DNA of 64,000 nucleotides from the NCBI RefSeq assembly GCF_001550095.1, contig NZ_LRUC01000004.1, positions 1 to 64,000 on the forward strand, given 5' to 3'. The translations under genes were made by a program, and so were the position numbers. Positions 38,408-46,880 of this stretch are shown piece by piece. This DNA comes from Celeribacter ethanolicus (GTDB lineage: Bacteria > Pseudomonadota > Alphaproteobacteria > Rhodobacterales > Rhodobacteraceae). Position 1 is the stretch's first letter. Each line of letters opens with the position of its first letter. The notes beneath the pieces were generated by a model, which was not told where the DNA came from, did not search any database, and worked only from the letters and a program-made list of their open reading frames with translations.

Positions 38408-39418
38408 TTACTCCGGCACGTTGACGGTCAGATGCTCCGGCCAGTCCACATCCGTGCGGCTGCGTACGAACCCGATGCCGCGCACACCGCTTTTGATCAG
38501 GCTCTCGTATTGCGCCAGAAGGGCACGCGGCACAGACAATTTCACCCGGAACACAAGCTCCTCGCGCTGTTCCTGAGTCTCGACATTCTTCGGCGTGAAT
38601 TGCGACTGGGGCGAGATGAAGGTGATCGTCGCGGGCACCACGTAATCGGAAATCGGATCGAGGATCAGCCGCGCCTCGTCCCCCACCGACAGTGTGCCGA
38701 TCGCCGTCGCGGGCAGATAGATGTTCATGTAGACATTGCTCAGATCGAGCATGGTGACGACCGGATAGCCCGCGTCGATCACTTCACCCGGCTCATGCAG
38801 ACGATAGAGCACCCGGCCCCGGAGCGGCGCGGTGATGGTCAGGTCGTCGAGGGCGAGCTGCACCTGTTCCCGATCCGCCTCCGCCGCCGCGATGGTGGCC
38901 TTGGCATCCTCGATCTGTGCCCTGGCCATCTCGACCGTCGCCTTGGCACTGTTGAGCGCGTTGGTGGCATCATCGAGCGAGCTTTGCGGCGCTGTGCCGG
39001 TTTCACGCAGCTTCACCACCCGATCATAGGTCGTCTGCGTCACGGAGAGCGCGCTTTCCGCCTGCATCAACGTGGCCTGCGCCACGGTCAGCCCGGCATT
39101 GGCGCGCAGCACGGCGGCCTTGGCGGCGTTGAGCTTGGCATTGGCATCCGCCGTCCCCATCTGTGCGATCACATCGCCCGCCGCCAGAAGATCGCCCTCT
39201 TCCGCCGTCACGCTGTCGATACGGCCCGCGTATTTCGTCGCCACATCGACGGTCTGCGCCTCGATCCGGCCATTGGAACTGTAGATGCCCTCCTCGCCAT
39301 TCGACTTGCCGAATTTTTCGAGCAGCGTGTCGAACCGGCTTTCCGCCAAAGCGGGGGAAATTCCCGCTCCCAGCGCAGCGATCAGAAGGAATGTGAAAAT
39401 GGAGCGGGAAGGAAGCAT
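38408..39418 (-). CDS. yhiI: HlyD-family periplasmic adaptor, YhiI-like
   Basis: The 336-residue protein has a signal/anchor (about 6-26), a biotinyl-lipoyl-like beta domain (G-R-I-D-S-V-T-A-E-E-G-D near 65), a long helical hairpin (about 95-190) and a second barrel region (A-P-L-R-G-R-V-L-Y). It would link the ABC exporter to an outer-membrane channel, not present nearby. ATG 39418 with AAAGG upstream is preferred to the longer frame. It ends six bases before the RbbA-like gene. Confidence 0.9.
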   Translation of the reverse strand: MLPSRSIFTFLLIAALGAGISPALAESRFDTLLEKFGKSNGEEGIYSSNGRIEAQTVDVATKYAGRIDSVTAEEGDLLAAGDVIAQMGTADANAKLNAAKAAVLRANAGLTVAQATLMQAESALSVTQTTYDRVVKLRETGTAPQSSLDDATNALNSAKATVEMARAQIEDAKATIAAAEADREQVQLALDDLTITAPLRGRVLYRLHEPGEVIDAGYPVVTMLDLSNVYMNIYLPATAIGTLSVGDEARLILDPISDYVVPATITFISPQSQFTPKNVETQEQREELVFRVKLSVPRALLAQYESLIKSGVRGIGFVRSRTDVDWPEHLTVNVPE

Positions 39419-39588
39419 CGGATCGGCCTTTCTCGGGACGGACTCGCAATGGGTCACAGGTATGGCTTTGACTATCATGCCTTTCTTCGCACAGGAATCA
39501 CAAATGACAGAAACGTCAATTTGTGACTGTACGTCGACCTGTACCCGATACGCACCAAAAGCGACCGCCCTACGATCGCCCCGGTCGC

Positions 39589-39614
39589 GAAAAGCCCCGC
39601 CCGAGGGCGAGGCT
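39589..39614 (-). terminator. Rho-independent terminator of nirBD
   Basis: On the minus strand AGCCTCGCC-CTCG-GGCGGGGCT is a nine-base-pair stem with a tetraloop, followed by TTTTCG. It is 56 bases after the nirD stop. The remaining 170 bases to yhiI show no further clear feature. Confidence 0.8.
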
Positions 39615-39669
39615 CTGCGATCATGTGCATCGGGGCACCCGGTTGACGGAGGATCGCGGCTGGAAACGA

Positions 39670-39990
39670 TCAGAGACCGAGAAACACGGTCTCGCCGACC
39701 AGTTTGACCGGGAAGGTCAGGCTCACCCCCTCGTCGGCACCTTGCGCGGCCCCGGTTTCAAGTGAAATCACCCAATTGTGCAGCGGGCATGTGACACATC
39801 CGTCGTGCACGATGCCGTCGCTCAGCGGCCCGTTTTTGTGCGGGCATTTATCTTCGAGGGCGAACAGGCGGTCGTCCGTGGTGCGAAAGATGGCGATGGT
39901 CATCTCGCCGTTTTTCACACAGCGCGCGCCTTGACGCGGAATATCGTTCAGAGCTCCGACTTCAATCCAGGTTTTCGTCTGCATGTTCAT
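39670..39990 (-). CDS. nirD: Nitrite reductase (NADH) small subunit, Rieske-type
   Basis: The 106-residue protein is the NirD subunit that accompanies NirB. It has the Rieske-like ligands C-P-H-K near residue 49-51 and C-P-L-H near 67-70, so it may hold a 2Fe-2S cluster; many NirD proteins have lost these ligands, this one retains them. Its start overlaps the nirB stop, which indicates translational coupling. Confidence 0.94.
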   Translation of the reverse strand: MNMQTKTWIEVGALNDIPRQGARCVKNGEMTIAIFRTTDDRLFALEDKCPHKNGPLSDGIVHDGCVTCPLHNWVISLETGAAQGADEGVSLTFPVKLVGETVFLGL

Positions 39991-42446
39991 TCTGCTGCCT
40001 CCAGATTGAGGGTGGCCATGGGTTTGAATTCATGGGCTTCGACGCCCGCGACACGTTCGGCCCAAGGGTCGATCTGCGCGAATATCTGCGAGAAGGCGAA
40101 GCGGTCTGCGTATTCTTTGCGCGCCTCGAGATTGTCGTAGACCACCTCGCGAATATGGTCGTAACCGATCCGGTCTGCCCATTTGTAAATCCGTTCAAGG
40201 TAGAACCCGGTTTCTCGGTAGTATTGCGTCAGCGCGCAAACTGTCTCCATGACCTCGTCTTCGGTCGCGACTTTGCCCAACACGGTGGTGCCTTGGATGT
40301 GCAGACCCGCCGCGCCGCCGTAGACGATCTCGTAACCGCTATCGACGCAGATGATGCCGATGTCCTTACAGGTCGCCTCGGCACAGTTGCGCGGACAGCC
40401 GGTGACCGCGAGCTTGAGTTTTGCCGGAGACCACGCACCCCAGAGCGCCTTCTCCAACTTGATGCCCAGACCCGTCGAGTCCTGCGTCCCAAACCGGCAC
40501 CAATCCGTGCCGACACAGGTTTTCACCGTGCGCAGCCCCTTCGCATAGGCCGCACCGGACACCATGCCAGCGGCATTGAGATCGGCCCAAACCGGGATCA
40601 GGTCTTCTTTCTTGACGCCGAGCAAGTCGATCCGCTGACCGCCGGTCACCTTGACGGTCGGGATATTGTAACGATCCGCCACATCCGCGATCAGGCGCAG
40701 CTCATCGGGGGTGGTGATGCCGCCGAACATTCGCGGCACGACGGAATAGGTGCCGTCTTTCTGGATGTTGGCGTGCACACGTTCGTTGATGAAACGAGAC
40801 TGCTGGTCATCGACATATTCGCCCGGCCAGTCCGCCACGAGATAATAGTTCAGCGCCGGACGACATTTCGCACAGCCCTCGGGCGTCGACCATTCCAGCT
40901 CCTGCATCACGGCGGGGATGGATTTGAGGCCCTTCGCCTTGATCATCCGTCGGATATAGCCGTGACCATGGGTGGTGCAGCCGCAAATGCCTTGCGCTTC
41001 GGGGATTTTGAAATCGTCGCCAAGGGTCACGCCCATGACGCCCTCGACGAGGCCGGTGCAGGTGCCGCAGGAGGCAGAGGCCTTGGTGTGGGCGCGCACT
41101 TCGGCAAGCGTCGTCAGGCCCTTGTCCTTGATCGCCGCGACGACCATGCCTTTGGTGATGCCGTTGCAGCCGCAAATCTCCGCGTCGTCCGGCAGGGCCG
41201 CGACCGCCGCCAGCGGGTCAACCGTGCCGCCGCCCTGATAGGCCTGACCGAAAATCAGCGTCTCGCGCATCTCGGATACGTCTTCCCCGGAGATCAGCAT
41301 CTGGTTGTACCAAGCTCCGTCCGCGACATCGCCGTAGAGCACCGCGCCGATCACCTTGTTGTCCTTGAGGATCACGCGCTTGTAGGTGCCGCGCATCGCA
41401 TCGCGCAGCACGATGTCTTCGCGCCCCTCGCCTTCGGCGAAATCGCCGACGGAGTAGAGATCGCAGCCGGTGACTTTGAGTTTCGTCGGCGTCTCTGCAT
41501 GTGCGAAAGCTGCCTCCGATGCCCCGGCAAGATGCTCGGCGGCCACTTTCGCCATGCGGTAAAGCGGCGCGACAAGGCCATAGACCATACCGCCCACTTC
41601 GACGCATTCCCCAACGGAATAGATATTCGGATCGGAGGTCTTCATCGTCGCATCGGTGACGATGCCGCGATTGACCTCAAGCCCTGCCTCTTTGGCAAGC
41701 TGCGTGTTAGGGCGGATGCCGACGGCCATGACCACGAGGGAGGCGTCGATCACACGCCCGTCGGCAAGCTCCACCCCCTCGACTTTGTCGGAGCCGAGGA
41801 TCTGTTTGGTGTTCGCTTCGCAGAGCACTTCGATGCCGCGCGATTCCAGTTCTTTTTGCAAAAGATACCCGGCTGCGGTGTCGAGCTGACGCTCCATCAG
41901 GGTCGACATCAGGTGAATGACAGTCACCTCCATACCGCGCAGTTTCAGACCTGCGGCGGCCTCAAGCCCCAAAAGACCGCCACCGATCACCACAGCGCGC
42001 CCGCCCTTTTCGGCAGCTTTAATCATACCGTCGGTGTCATCGAGATCGCGGTAGGCCAACACGCCCGGCAGATCCGATCCCGGCACCGGAATGATGAAAG
42101 GGGTCGATCCGGTGGCGATGACCAGCTTGTCATACTCGGCGACAATGCCTGTCTCGGAGATCACCTTACGCTCATGACGGCGAATCTCGGTGATCTTGTC
42201 GCCCTGATGTAGCGTGATGCCATGTTCGGCATACCAGCCTTCGCCATGGATGATGATGTCGGCATAGGTCTTTTCGCCCGACAGAACCGGCGAGAGCATG
42301 ATGCGGTCATAGTTCACACGCGGCTCGGCGTTGAAGATGGTGACTTCATACTGGTCGCTCACTTCGAACAAATGCTCAAGCATCCGGCCCGGCGCCATCC
42401 CGTTGCCAACGATAACAAGTTTCTGTTTATGAGTGTGTTCAGTCAT
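39987..42446 (-). CDS. nirB: Nitrite reductase (NADH) large subunit
   Basis: The 819-residue enzyme reduces nitrite to ammonium for nitrogen assimilation. It has an N-terminal FAD/NAD module (V-G-N-G-M-A near residue 12), two BFD-like 2Fe-2S segments (C-G-C-N-G near 423 and C-G-T-C-T-G near 458), and a sulfite/nitrite reductase domain with siroheme/4Fe-4S ligands in G-T-D-W-C and C-P-R-N-C-A-E-A-T-C. ATG 42446 is chosen with GAGGAC upstream. The leader contains ANTAR-type hairpins, so NasT control is expected. Confidence 0.96.
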   Translation of the reverse strand: MTEHTHKQKLVIVGNGMAPGRMLEHLFEVSDQYEVTIFNAEPRVNYDRIMLSPVLSGEKTYADIIIHGEGWYAEHGITLHQGDKITEIRRHERKVISETGIVAEYDKLVIATGSTPFIIPVPGSDLPGVLAYRDLDDTDGMIKAAEKGGRAVVIGGGLLGLEAAAGLKLRGMEVTVIHLMSTLMERQLDTAAGYLLQKELESRGIEVLCEANTKQILGSDKVEGVELADGRVIDASLVVMAVGIRPNTQLAKEAGLEVNRGIVTDATMKTSDPNIYSVGECVEVGGMVYGLVAPLYRMAKVAAEHLAGASEAAFAHAETPTKLKVTGCDLYSVGDFAEGEGREDIVLRDAMRGTYKRVILKDNKVIGAVLYGDVADGAWYNQMLISGEDVSEMRETLIFGQAYQGGGTVDPLAAVAALPDDAEICGCNGITKGMVVAAIKDKGLTTLAEVRAHTKASASCGTCTGLVEGVMGVTLGDDFKIPEAQGICGCTTHGHGYIRRMIKAKGLKSIPAVMQELEWSTPEGCAKCRPALNYYLVADWPGEYVDDQQSRFINERVHANIQKDGTYSVVPRMFGGITTPDELRLIADVADRYNIPTVKVTGGQRIDLLGVKKEDLIPVWADLNAAGMVSGAAYAKGLRTVKTCVGTDWCRFGTQDSTGLGIKLEKALWGAWSPAKLKLAVTGCPRNCAEATCKDIGIICVDSGYEIVYGGAAGLHIQGTTVLGKVATEDEVMETVCALTQYYRETGFYLERIYKWADRIGYDHIREVVYDNLEARKEYADRFAFSQIFAQIDPWAERVAGVEAHEFKPMATLNLEAAE

Positions 42447-42504
42447 AACGGCACGTCCTCTCAGAACACGGTTCGTATTGAACCAGATTGTCTTTTGGTG
42501 AGAA

Positions 42505-42569
42505 TGCAGCGCCGTTGCTGCGGGCCACGCGGGGTGGCGATGTCGGTCATGTCGCGCCCTTGCGACATG
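42505..42569 (-). promoter_or_regulatory. nirB leader with two ANTAR-type hexaloop hairpins
   Basis: On the minus strand, P1 (42548-42569) is an eight-base-pair stem closing a six-base loop AAGGGC. P2 (42506-42521) is a five-base-pair stem GCAGC/GCTGC closing a six-base loop AACGGC. Both loops have A at position 1 and G at position 4, the pattern described for RNAs bound by ANTAR-domain antiterminators (NasR, NasT, EutV). The 26-base spacer links them. A following T-tract terminator is not visible. Confidence 0.75.
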
Positions 42570-42761
42570 CGAGCGCATGGCTCGTTACGGACAATCTTCT
42601 AGGGGATCGCCGGTGTGAAACAAGACGGAATTGCTGGGCTTGTCCCAAAACCCCTCGCAGTCGCAGCAAGACCTGCCTAAGTTTTATGCAAACGGGCACA
42701 CCGAAATGACAAAAAAGGCAAGGTGGAAACACCCTGCCCCTGTTTCACATCGCCAGAGCGC

Positions 42762-43907
42762 TCAGCCGACCTGACGCCCGTGCGACCAGACGCCTCGAAT
42801 CACCGGCATTCCTTCGATCCGCGCGATGCGCACCAGATCGGCATGAAGCCCCGGCGCGATGCGTCCGCGATCCGAGAGCCCCACCGCCTCGGCAGGGTTC
42901 GCTGTGACGGTGGCGATGGCGCGCGGGATGTCGTCCCACAAATCCGCCAGAAGCATCGCCGAAGACATCAGCGCCGAGGGCACATAGTCCGAAGACACGA
43001 TATCCAGAAGCCCACGCTCCGCCAGCTCATGCGCCGCGACGTTGCCGGAATGCGAGCCGCCACGAATGAGATTGGGCGCGCCCATCATCGCAGCGATGCC
43101 ATGCAGTTTACAGGCCTGCGCCGCTTCGATCGTGGTCGGGAATTCGGCCACACGCACGCCATGCTGGCGCGAAACCTCGACATGCTCCGCCGTGGTGTCG
43201 TCATGGCTGGCCAGAACCGCGCCGTAGCGTTTCGCCTCGGCCACCGCCACCGCTTCGTGGCGCACGGCATAGGTGTCGCGCAGCTCGTAGAGGTGGTTCA
43301 CATGGTCGTCGAACTCGGCATTCGACATGCCGCGTTTCTTTTGCACATAATCGCGCAGCTTTTCGATGTCGCGAAACTGCCGCTGCCCCGGCGTGTGATC
43401 CATCAAGGACACGAGGCCCACCCGATCCTCCGGACCGAACTCGGCCATCTCGGCCTCCAAGGTCTCCGAACAAATCTCTGCCCTGAGATGTAGGAAATGG
43501 CTGATCTTCAGCGCCCCGAGATCGCGCAGATGCATCACCTCGCGCGACAGATTGCGCGCGTATTTGCCATAGCCCGCATCGCCACGCGTATGGATCGACC
43601 CCACGCGCATCGCATCAAAGACAGTGGTGATCCCGACCGAAGCCAGTTCGGCGTCATGGGCGAGGATGGCGGCCTGATGCGGCCAGTCGACCTTGGGACG
43701 CGGTTCGATATGGCGTTCGAGATTGTCGGTGTGCAACTCGATCAAACCGGGGATCATCATATCGCCCCCTGCATCAATCGCCCCCGCAACCGAGGTGCCG
43801 CCGGTGCTCACATCCGCGATCTTGCCGTTCTCAACACGAAGGCTGCCCTGGATCACCTCGGTCGGCAAAACGATCCGTGCATTGGTCAAAGTAAAGTCGG
43901 TCATCAC
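42762..43907 (-). CDS. phnM: Ribosyl-methylphosphonate triphosphate diphosphatase PhnM, canonical copy
   Basis: The 381-residue amidohydrolase removes pyrophosphate from alpha-D-ribose 1-methylphosphonate 5-triphosphate to give the C-P lyase substrate. The metal site H59-T-D-N-L-E-R-H66 and the later S-H-D-D motif fit PhnM, and H-T-D-N-L-E is the canonical form. It is transcribed apart from the phnG-N operon and is preceded by a Pho-box-like palindrome. A second paralogue lies at 51627-52805. The adjacent second ATG gives an alternative start. Confidence 0.92.
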   Translation of the reverse strand: MMTDFTLTNARIVLPTEVIQGSLRVENGKIADVSTGGTSVAGAIDAGGDMMIPGLIELHTDNLERHIEPRPKVDWPHQAAILAHDAELASVGITTVFDAMRVGSIHTRGDAGYGKYARNLSREVMHLRDLGALKISHFLHLRAEICSETLEAEMAEFGPEDRVGLVSLMDHTPGQRQFRDIEKLRDYVQKKRGMSNAEFDDHVNHLYELRDTYAVRHEAVAVAEAKRYGAVLASHDDTTAEHVEVSRQHGVRVAEFPTTIEAAQACKLHGIAAMMGAPNLIRGGSHSGNVAAHELAERGLLDIVSSDYVPSALMSSAMLLADLWDDIPRAIATVTANPAEAVGLSDRGRIAPGLHADLVRIARIEGMPVIRGVWSHGRQVG

Positions 43908-43942
43908 ATCGTCCTTGTCAGAGGCGCTTCATTGCCCGATCC

Positions 43943-43961
43943 ATGTCACACGGATGTGACA
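43943..43961. promoter_or_regulatory. Pho-box-like palindrome between phnM and DUF1045 gene
   Basis: The 18-base dyad TGTCACA-CGGA-TGTGACA (43944-43961) contains on each strand a CTGTCAC- or ATGTCAC-type half-site followed after four bases by a second half. It lies 36 bases before the phnM start and 22 bases before the divergent gene. PhoB control is proposed on the pattern only; spacing suits phnM better. Confidence 0.5.
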
Positions 43962-43982
43962 GGGAGCCGTTAGGACAGCGCC

Positions 43983-44666
43983 ATGGATGAATTCAAAAGA
44001 TACGCGGTCTATTACGCCCCCGCTCCGGGGCCGTTTGCCGAATTTTGCGCCCATTGGCTGGGCTGGGATGCGTTTGAGGGCATCGAGTTGCCGCACCCCG
44101 CAATCGAGGGCCTGCCCGCGCCGATCCGCGAGATCACCGAAGCCCCGCGCAAATACGGGTTTCATGGCACGCTCAAGCCACCGTTTCGCCTGACCGGCAC
44201 GCGTACCGAATTGATGGCCGATCTTGCGGCGTTCGCCGCAGCCCATCGGCCCATCGAGATGGAGGGGCTCACACTCACCCGCATCGGCGGGTTTCTGGCG
44301 CTCACCCCCATGGGCGATCTGGCGCCCCTCGAAGCCCTTGCCGGAGAAATCGTCGCCAAGCTCGATCCGCATCGCGCGCAGCCCTCGGAAACCGAACTGG
44401 CGCGCCGTCGGTCCGCAGGGCTTTCGGAGCGGCAGAACGCGCTTTTGACGCAATGGGGCTATCCCTATGTGATGGAGGAATTCAAATTCCACCTCACGCT
44501 GACCGGCAAGCTTTCCATCGAGGAGGCCGAAACGGTCAAAACCGCGCTGGAGCCTGCGCTCGCGCCGCTTCTGCCCCACCCCTTCCGCATCGACGATCTG
44601 TGCCTCTTCGGGGAGGCGGAGGATGGCCGGTTTCATCTTTTGCACCGCTATACGCTTTCGGGCTGA
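43983..44666 (+). CDS. DUF1045 2H-phosphoesterase, phosphonate-linked
   Basis: The 227-residue protein carries two H-x-T motifs, H61-G-T63 and H170-L-T172, spaced as in the 2H phosphoesterase superfamily that opens cyclic phosphates. DUF1045 members typically lie in phn clusters. No phnP is present in this window, so it is a candidate for opening 5-phosphoribosyl 1,2-cyclic phosphate; this is inference. It overlaps the convergent phnN by 19 bases. It has no signal peptide. Confidence 0.85.
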   Translation: MDEFKRYAVYYAPAPGPFAEFCAHWLGWDAFEGIELPHPAIEGLPAPIREITEAPRKYGFHGTLKPPFRLTGTRTELMADLAAFAAAHRPIEMEGLTLTRIGGFLALTPMGDLAPLEALAGEIVAKLDPHRAQPSETELARRRSAGLSERQNALLTQWGYPYVMEEFKFHLTLTGKLSIEEAETVKTALEPALAPLLPHPFRIDDLCLFGEAEDGRFHLLHRYTLSG

Positions 44667-45190
44667 AGCGCCGCGAGGAATGCGTCCACCGCCGCGTCCA
44701 GCGCTCCGTCATTGTTGATACGCCGCACCGGCAGGCCCGGCGCGATGTCATAGCCCGCGCGCGCCAGACGTTTTTCAATCTCCGCCCGGCTTTCTCGCCC
44801 GCGCGCCGCGAGCCGACTGGTCAAAACCTCCGGCGAAGCGGTGATCAGCAGGACGCCCATATTGGGATAAAGCGCATAGGCCTCCGGCAGGATCGCGCGC
44901 GAACCGTTAAAAAGCACATCGCGCCCTTCGCTCAGCGCCGCATCAATCGAGATCGGCACACCGTATTTCAGCCCATGCGCCTCCCAATGGAGCGCGAAGT
45001 CTCCGGCCGCGACACGCCGGTCAAATTCCTCGACTGTGACGCCTTCGAAATCTTCCCCGCCCGCCTCTGTGGGACGGGTGATCACGCGTTTCGCCACGGC
45101 GAGATCGCCACGCCGCTCAAGCGCCGCTTCGATCAACGTATCCTTGCCCACGCCGGACGGCCCGACCACGGCATAAAGACGCCCGACCAC
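44648..45190 (-). CDS. phnN: Ribose 1,5-bisphosphate phosphokinase PhnN
   Basis: The 180-residue kinase makes 5-phosphoribosyl pyrophosphate from ribose 1,5-bisphosphate, the salvage end of the C-P lyase route. Walker A is G10-P-S-G-V-G-K16-D-T, and the R-x-I-T-R-P segment near 36-41 fits the guanylate-kinase-like family. It starts three bases after phnL and closes the operon. Its 3' end overlaps the convergent DUF1045 gene. Confidence 0.93.
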   Translation of the reverse strand: MVGRLYAVVGPSGVGKDTLIEAALERRGDLAVAKRVITRPTEAGGEDFEGVTVEEFDRRVAAGDFALHWEAHGLKYGVPISIDAALSEGRDVLFNGSRAILPEAYALYPNMGVLLITASPEVLTSRLAARGRESRAEIEKRLARAGYDIAPGLPVRRINNDGALDAAVDAFLAALQPESV

Positions 45191-45193
45191 GGC

Positions 45194-45907
45194 TCAGGCC
45201 GCCTTCGCAGGCGTAAAGGCCGAAACATTGATCTCCCGATCTGCGACCCGTTCACGGGCCGGAGCATCGTGGAAAATCCCGATGATCGCCGCCCCGCGCG
45301 CTTTGGCCTCTTCGATCAGCGACAGAACCGTTTCGCGATTGGTCGCATCGAGAGAGGCGGTCGGTTCATCCAACAGCATCGCCGGATAGTCATGGGCAAA
45401 ACCGCGCGCGATGTTCACGCGCTGTTGCTCGCCACCCGAGAATGTCGTAGGCGACAGGCCCCAGAGCGTTTCGGGGATATTGAGCCGGGACAGAAGATCG
45501 CGCGCCTTGGCAAAGGCCACCTCTTTATCGACACCAACGGTCAGGAGCGGCTCCGCCACCACCTCCAATGTGGGCACACGCGGCACGACGCGCAGGAATT
45601 GCGAGACATAGCCCAAAGTTGCCCGGCGCAGCGCGATGATCTCGCGCGGCTCGGCGGTGGCGACATCCGTCTCGCCCACCCAGATATGCCCGGAGGCCGA
45701 GAGGTAATTGCCGTAAATCATCCGCATCAGCGTCGACTTGCCCGCCCCCGAATTGCCCGTGAGCGCCACGCATTCGCCGGGCATGACATCGAACGTCGCC
45801 CCCTGCATGACGGGGATCACGGCGCTGCCCTGATTGTGCAGGGTGAAGGATTTCGAGACGTCTTCAATCCGGATCATCGGACGCGTTTGGGGCAGCGTTT
45901 GGGTCAT
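45194..45907 (-). CDS. phnL: C-P lyase ABC-type ATPase PhnL
   Basis: The 237-residue ATPase has Walker A G-N-S-G-A-G-K-S-T near 52-60, signature F-S-G-G-E-Q-Q-R near 155, and Walker B M-L-L-D-E-P-T-A-S near 170. PhnL acts with PhnG, H, I and M in forming the ribosyl phosphonate. It starts five bases after corA; M11 is an alternative start. Confidence 0.93.
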   Translation of the reverse strand: MTQTLPQTRPMIRIEDVSKSFTLHNQGSAVIPVMQGATFDVMPGECVALTGNSGAGKSTLMRMIYGNYLSASGHIWVGETDVATAEPREIIALRRATLGYVSQFLRVVPRVPTLEVVAEPLLTVGVDKEVAFAKARDLLSRLNIPETLWGLSPTTFSGGEQQRVNIARGFAHDYPAMLLDEPTASLDATNRETVLSLIEEAKARGAAIIGIFHDAPARERVADREINVSAFTPAKAA

Positions 45908-45911
45908 GGGA

Positions 45912-46877
45912 TTACAGCCAGTTTTTCCATTTCGAGAGAAGATAAGTCCCCAGCGCCGAACCGAACATCAGCGCCGAGGCGATGAGATAGCCATGCGGAT
46001 GTTCAAGGCCGGGGATGAAGGGAAAGTTCATGCCATAGACAGACGCGACCAGCGTCGGCGGCAGGAACAGAACCGCCACAACCGACAGAATGCGGCTTGT
46101 GTCGCTTTGCTCCAAATTGATGAGGCCGAGCACAACATCGGTAAGCTGAGCGATCCGCCCTGAGAGGAAATCGCCATGCACGGTGAGCGCCTGACAATCC
46201 TTGACCTGCGCCTTGAGGATCGTGGTCAGCCCCTTGTCCTTGTCCTCGACAAGACCCAACCCAAAGCTCGACAAAGCCCGCTCGACGGTCAAAAGCGCAT
46301 GCCGGTATTTCGCCACCTGCTCGCTTTGTTTGCCCAGCGCCCGAAGCGCATCGGCCAATTCATCGCCGCGCGGTTCGGGGTCGCGGAAGGCGATATGCGA
46401 TTGCTGATCGAGCGCCACGCCAACGCCTTCCATCAGGTCGGCGATGCGGGCGATGATCTCTTCGATCAGGCTCAGAAACACCCGCCTTCGCCCGGCATAG
46501 CCTGCGCTCGATTGCGCGGCGTGCGCCGCAAAGGTCTCGAAGGGGCGCGGCGTATGATAGCGCACCGTAAACAACCGCTCCGGCGTGATCAGAAAGGCAA
46601 CGGGGCCGAAAGACGGCTCCTTGTTGCGGTCGAGCCCCGGCAGAACGATGGTCAACACCTCGGTGTCGCCATCGCGATAAAGCCGGTTCGATACCTCGAT
46701 CTCCTGCATATCCGCAAGCGTCGGCACGGAAATCCCAAGCGCCTCCACAGCCGCAACCTGCGCTGGTTGCGGGCTGAGCAGATCAATCCACAGCGCCTCG
46801 GACAGGTGCCCGGTCGGATCGCCCTCCGGGGGCAATCTCTCAAGGCCTGTCTCAGTGGGTCGATAGGCGAAAATCAT
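45912..46877 (-). CDS. corA: CorA-family divalent cation channel, inside the phn operon
   Basis: The 321-residue protein has a soluble N-terminal funnel domain and two C-terminal membrane spans (about 265-283 and 297-315), joined by the Y-G-M-N-F selectivity motif. CorA proteins carry magnesium, cobalt, nickel or zinc. It lies three bases after phnK and four bases before phnL on the same strand, so it is surely co-transcribed with the C-P lyase genes. Canonical phn operons lack it. It may supply the divalent cation for PhnM/PhnL/PhnK, or reflect insertion by chance. Confidence 0.92.
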   Translation of the reverse strand: MIFAYRPTETGLERLPPEGDPTGHLSEALWIDLLSPQPAQVAAVEALGISVPTLADMQEIEVSNRLYRDGDTEVLTIVLPGLDRNKEPSFGPVAFLITPERLFTVRYHTPRPFETFAAHAAQSSAGYAGRRRVFLSLIEEIIARIADLMEGVGVALDQQSHIAFRDPEPRGDELADALRALGKQSEQVAKYRHALLTVERALSSFGLGLVEDKDKGLTTILKAQVKDCQALTVHGDFLSGRIAQLTDVVLGLINLEQSDTSRILSVVAVLFLPPTLVASVYGMNFPFIPGLEHPHGYLIASALMFGSALGTYLLSKWKNWL

Positions 46878-46880
46878 GTG

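Noticed and set aside
37028-39526. 832-codon frame opposite the RbbA/HlyD genes
   Set aside because: Antisense shadow of well-supported transporter genes; composition typical of complementary frames.
42447-42578. 44-codon longer N-terminus for NirB
   Set aside because: It is the ANTAR hairpin region translated; the internal ATG has a good ribosome site and the family N-terminus.
42600-42720. Possible sigma-54 promoter upstream of nirB
   Set aside because: A TTTGCA word is present, but the GG and GC elements are not at the required 10-base interval.
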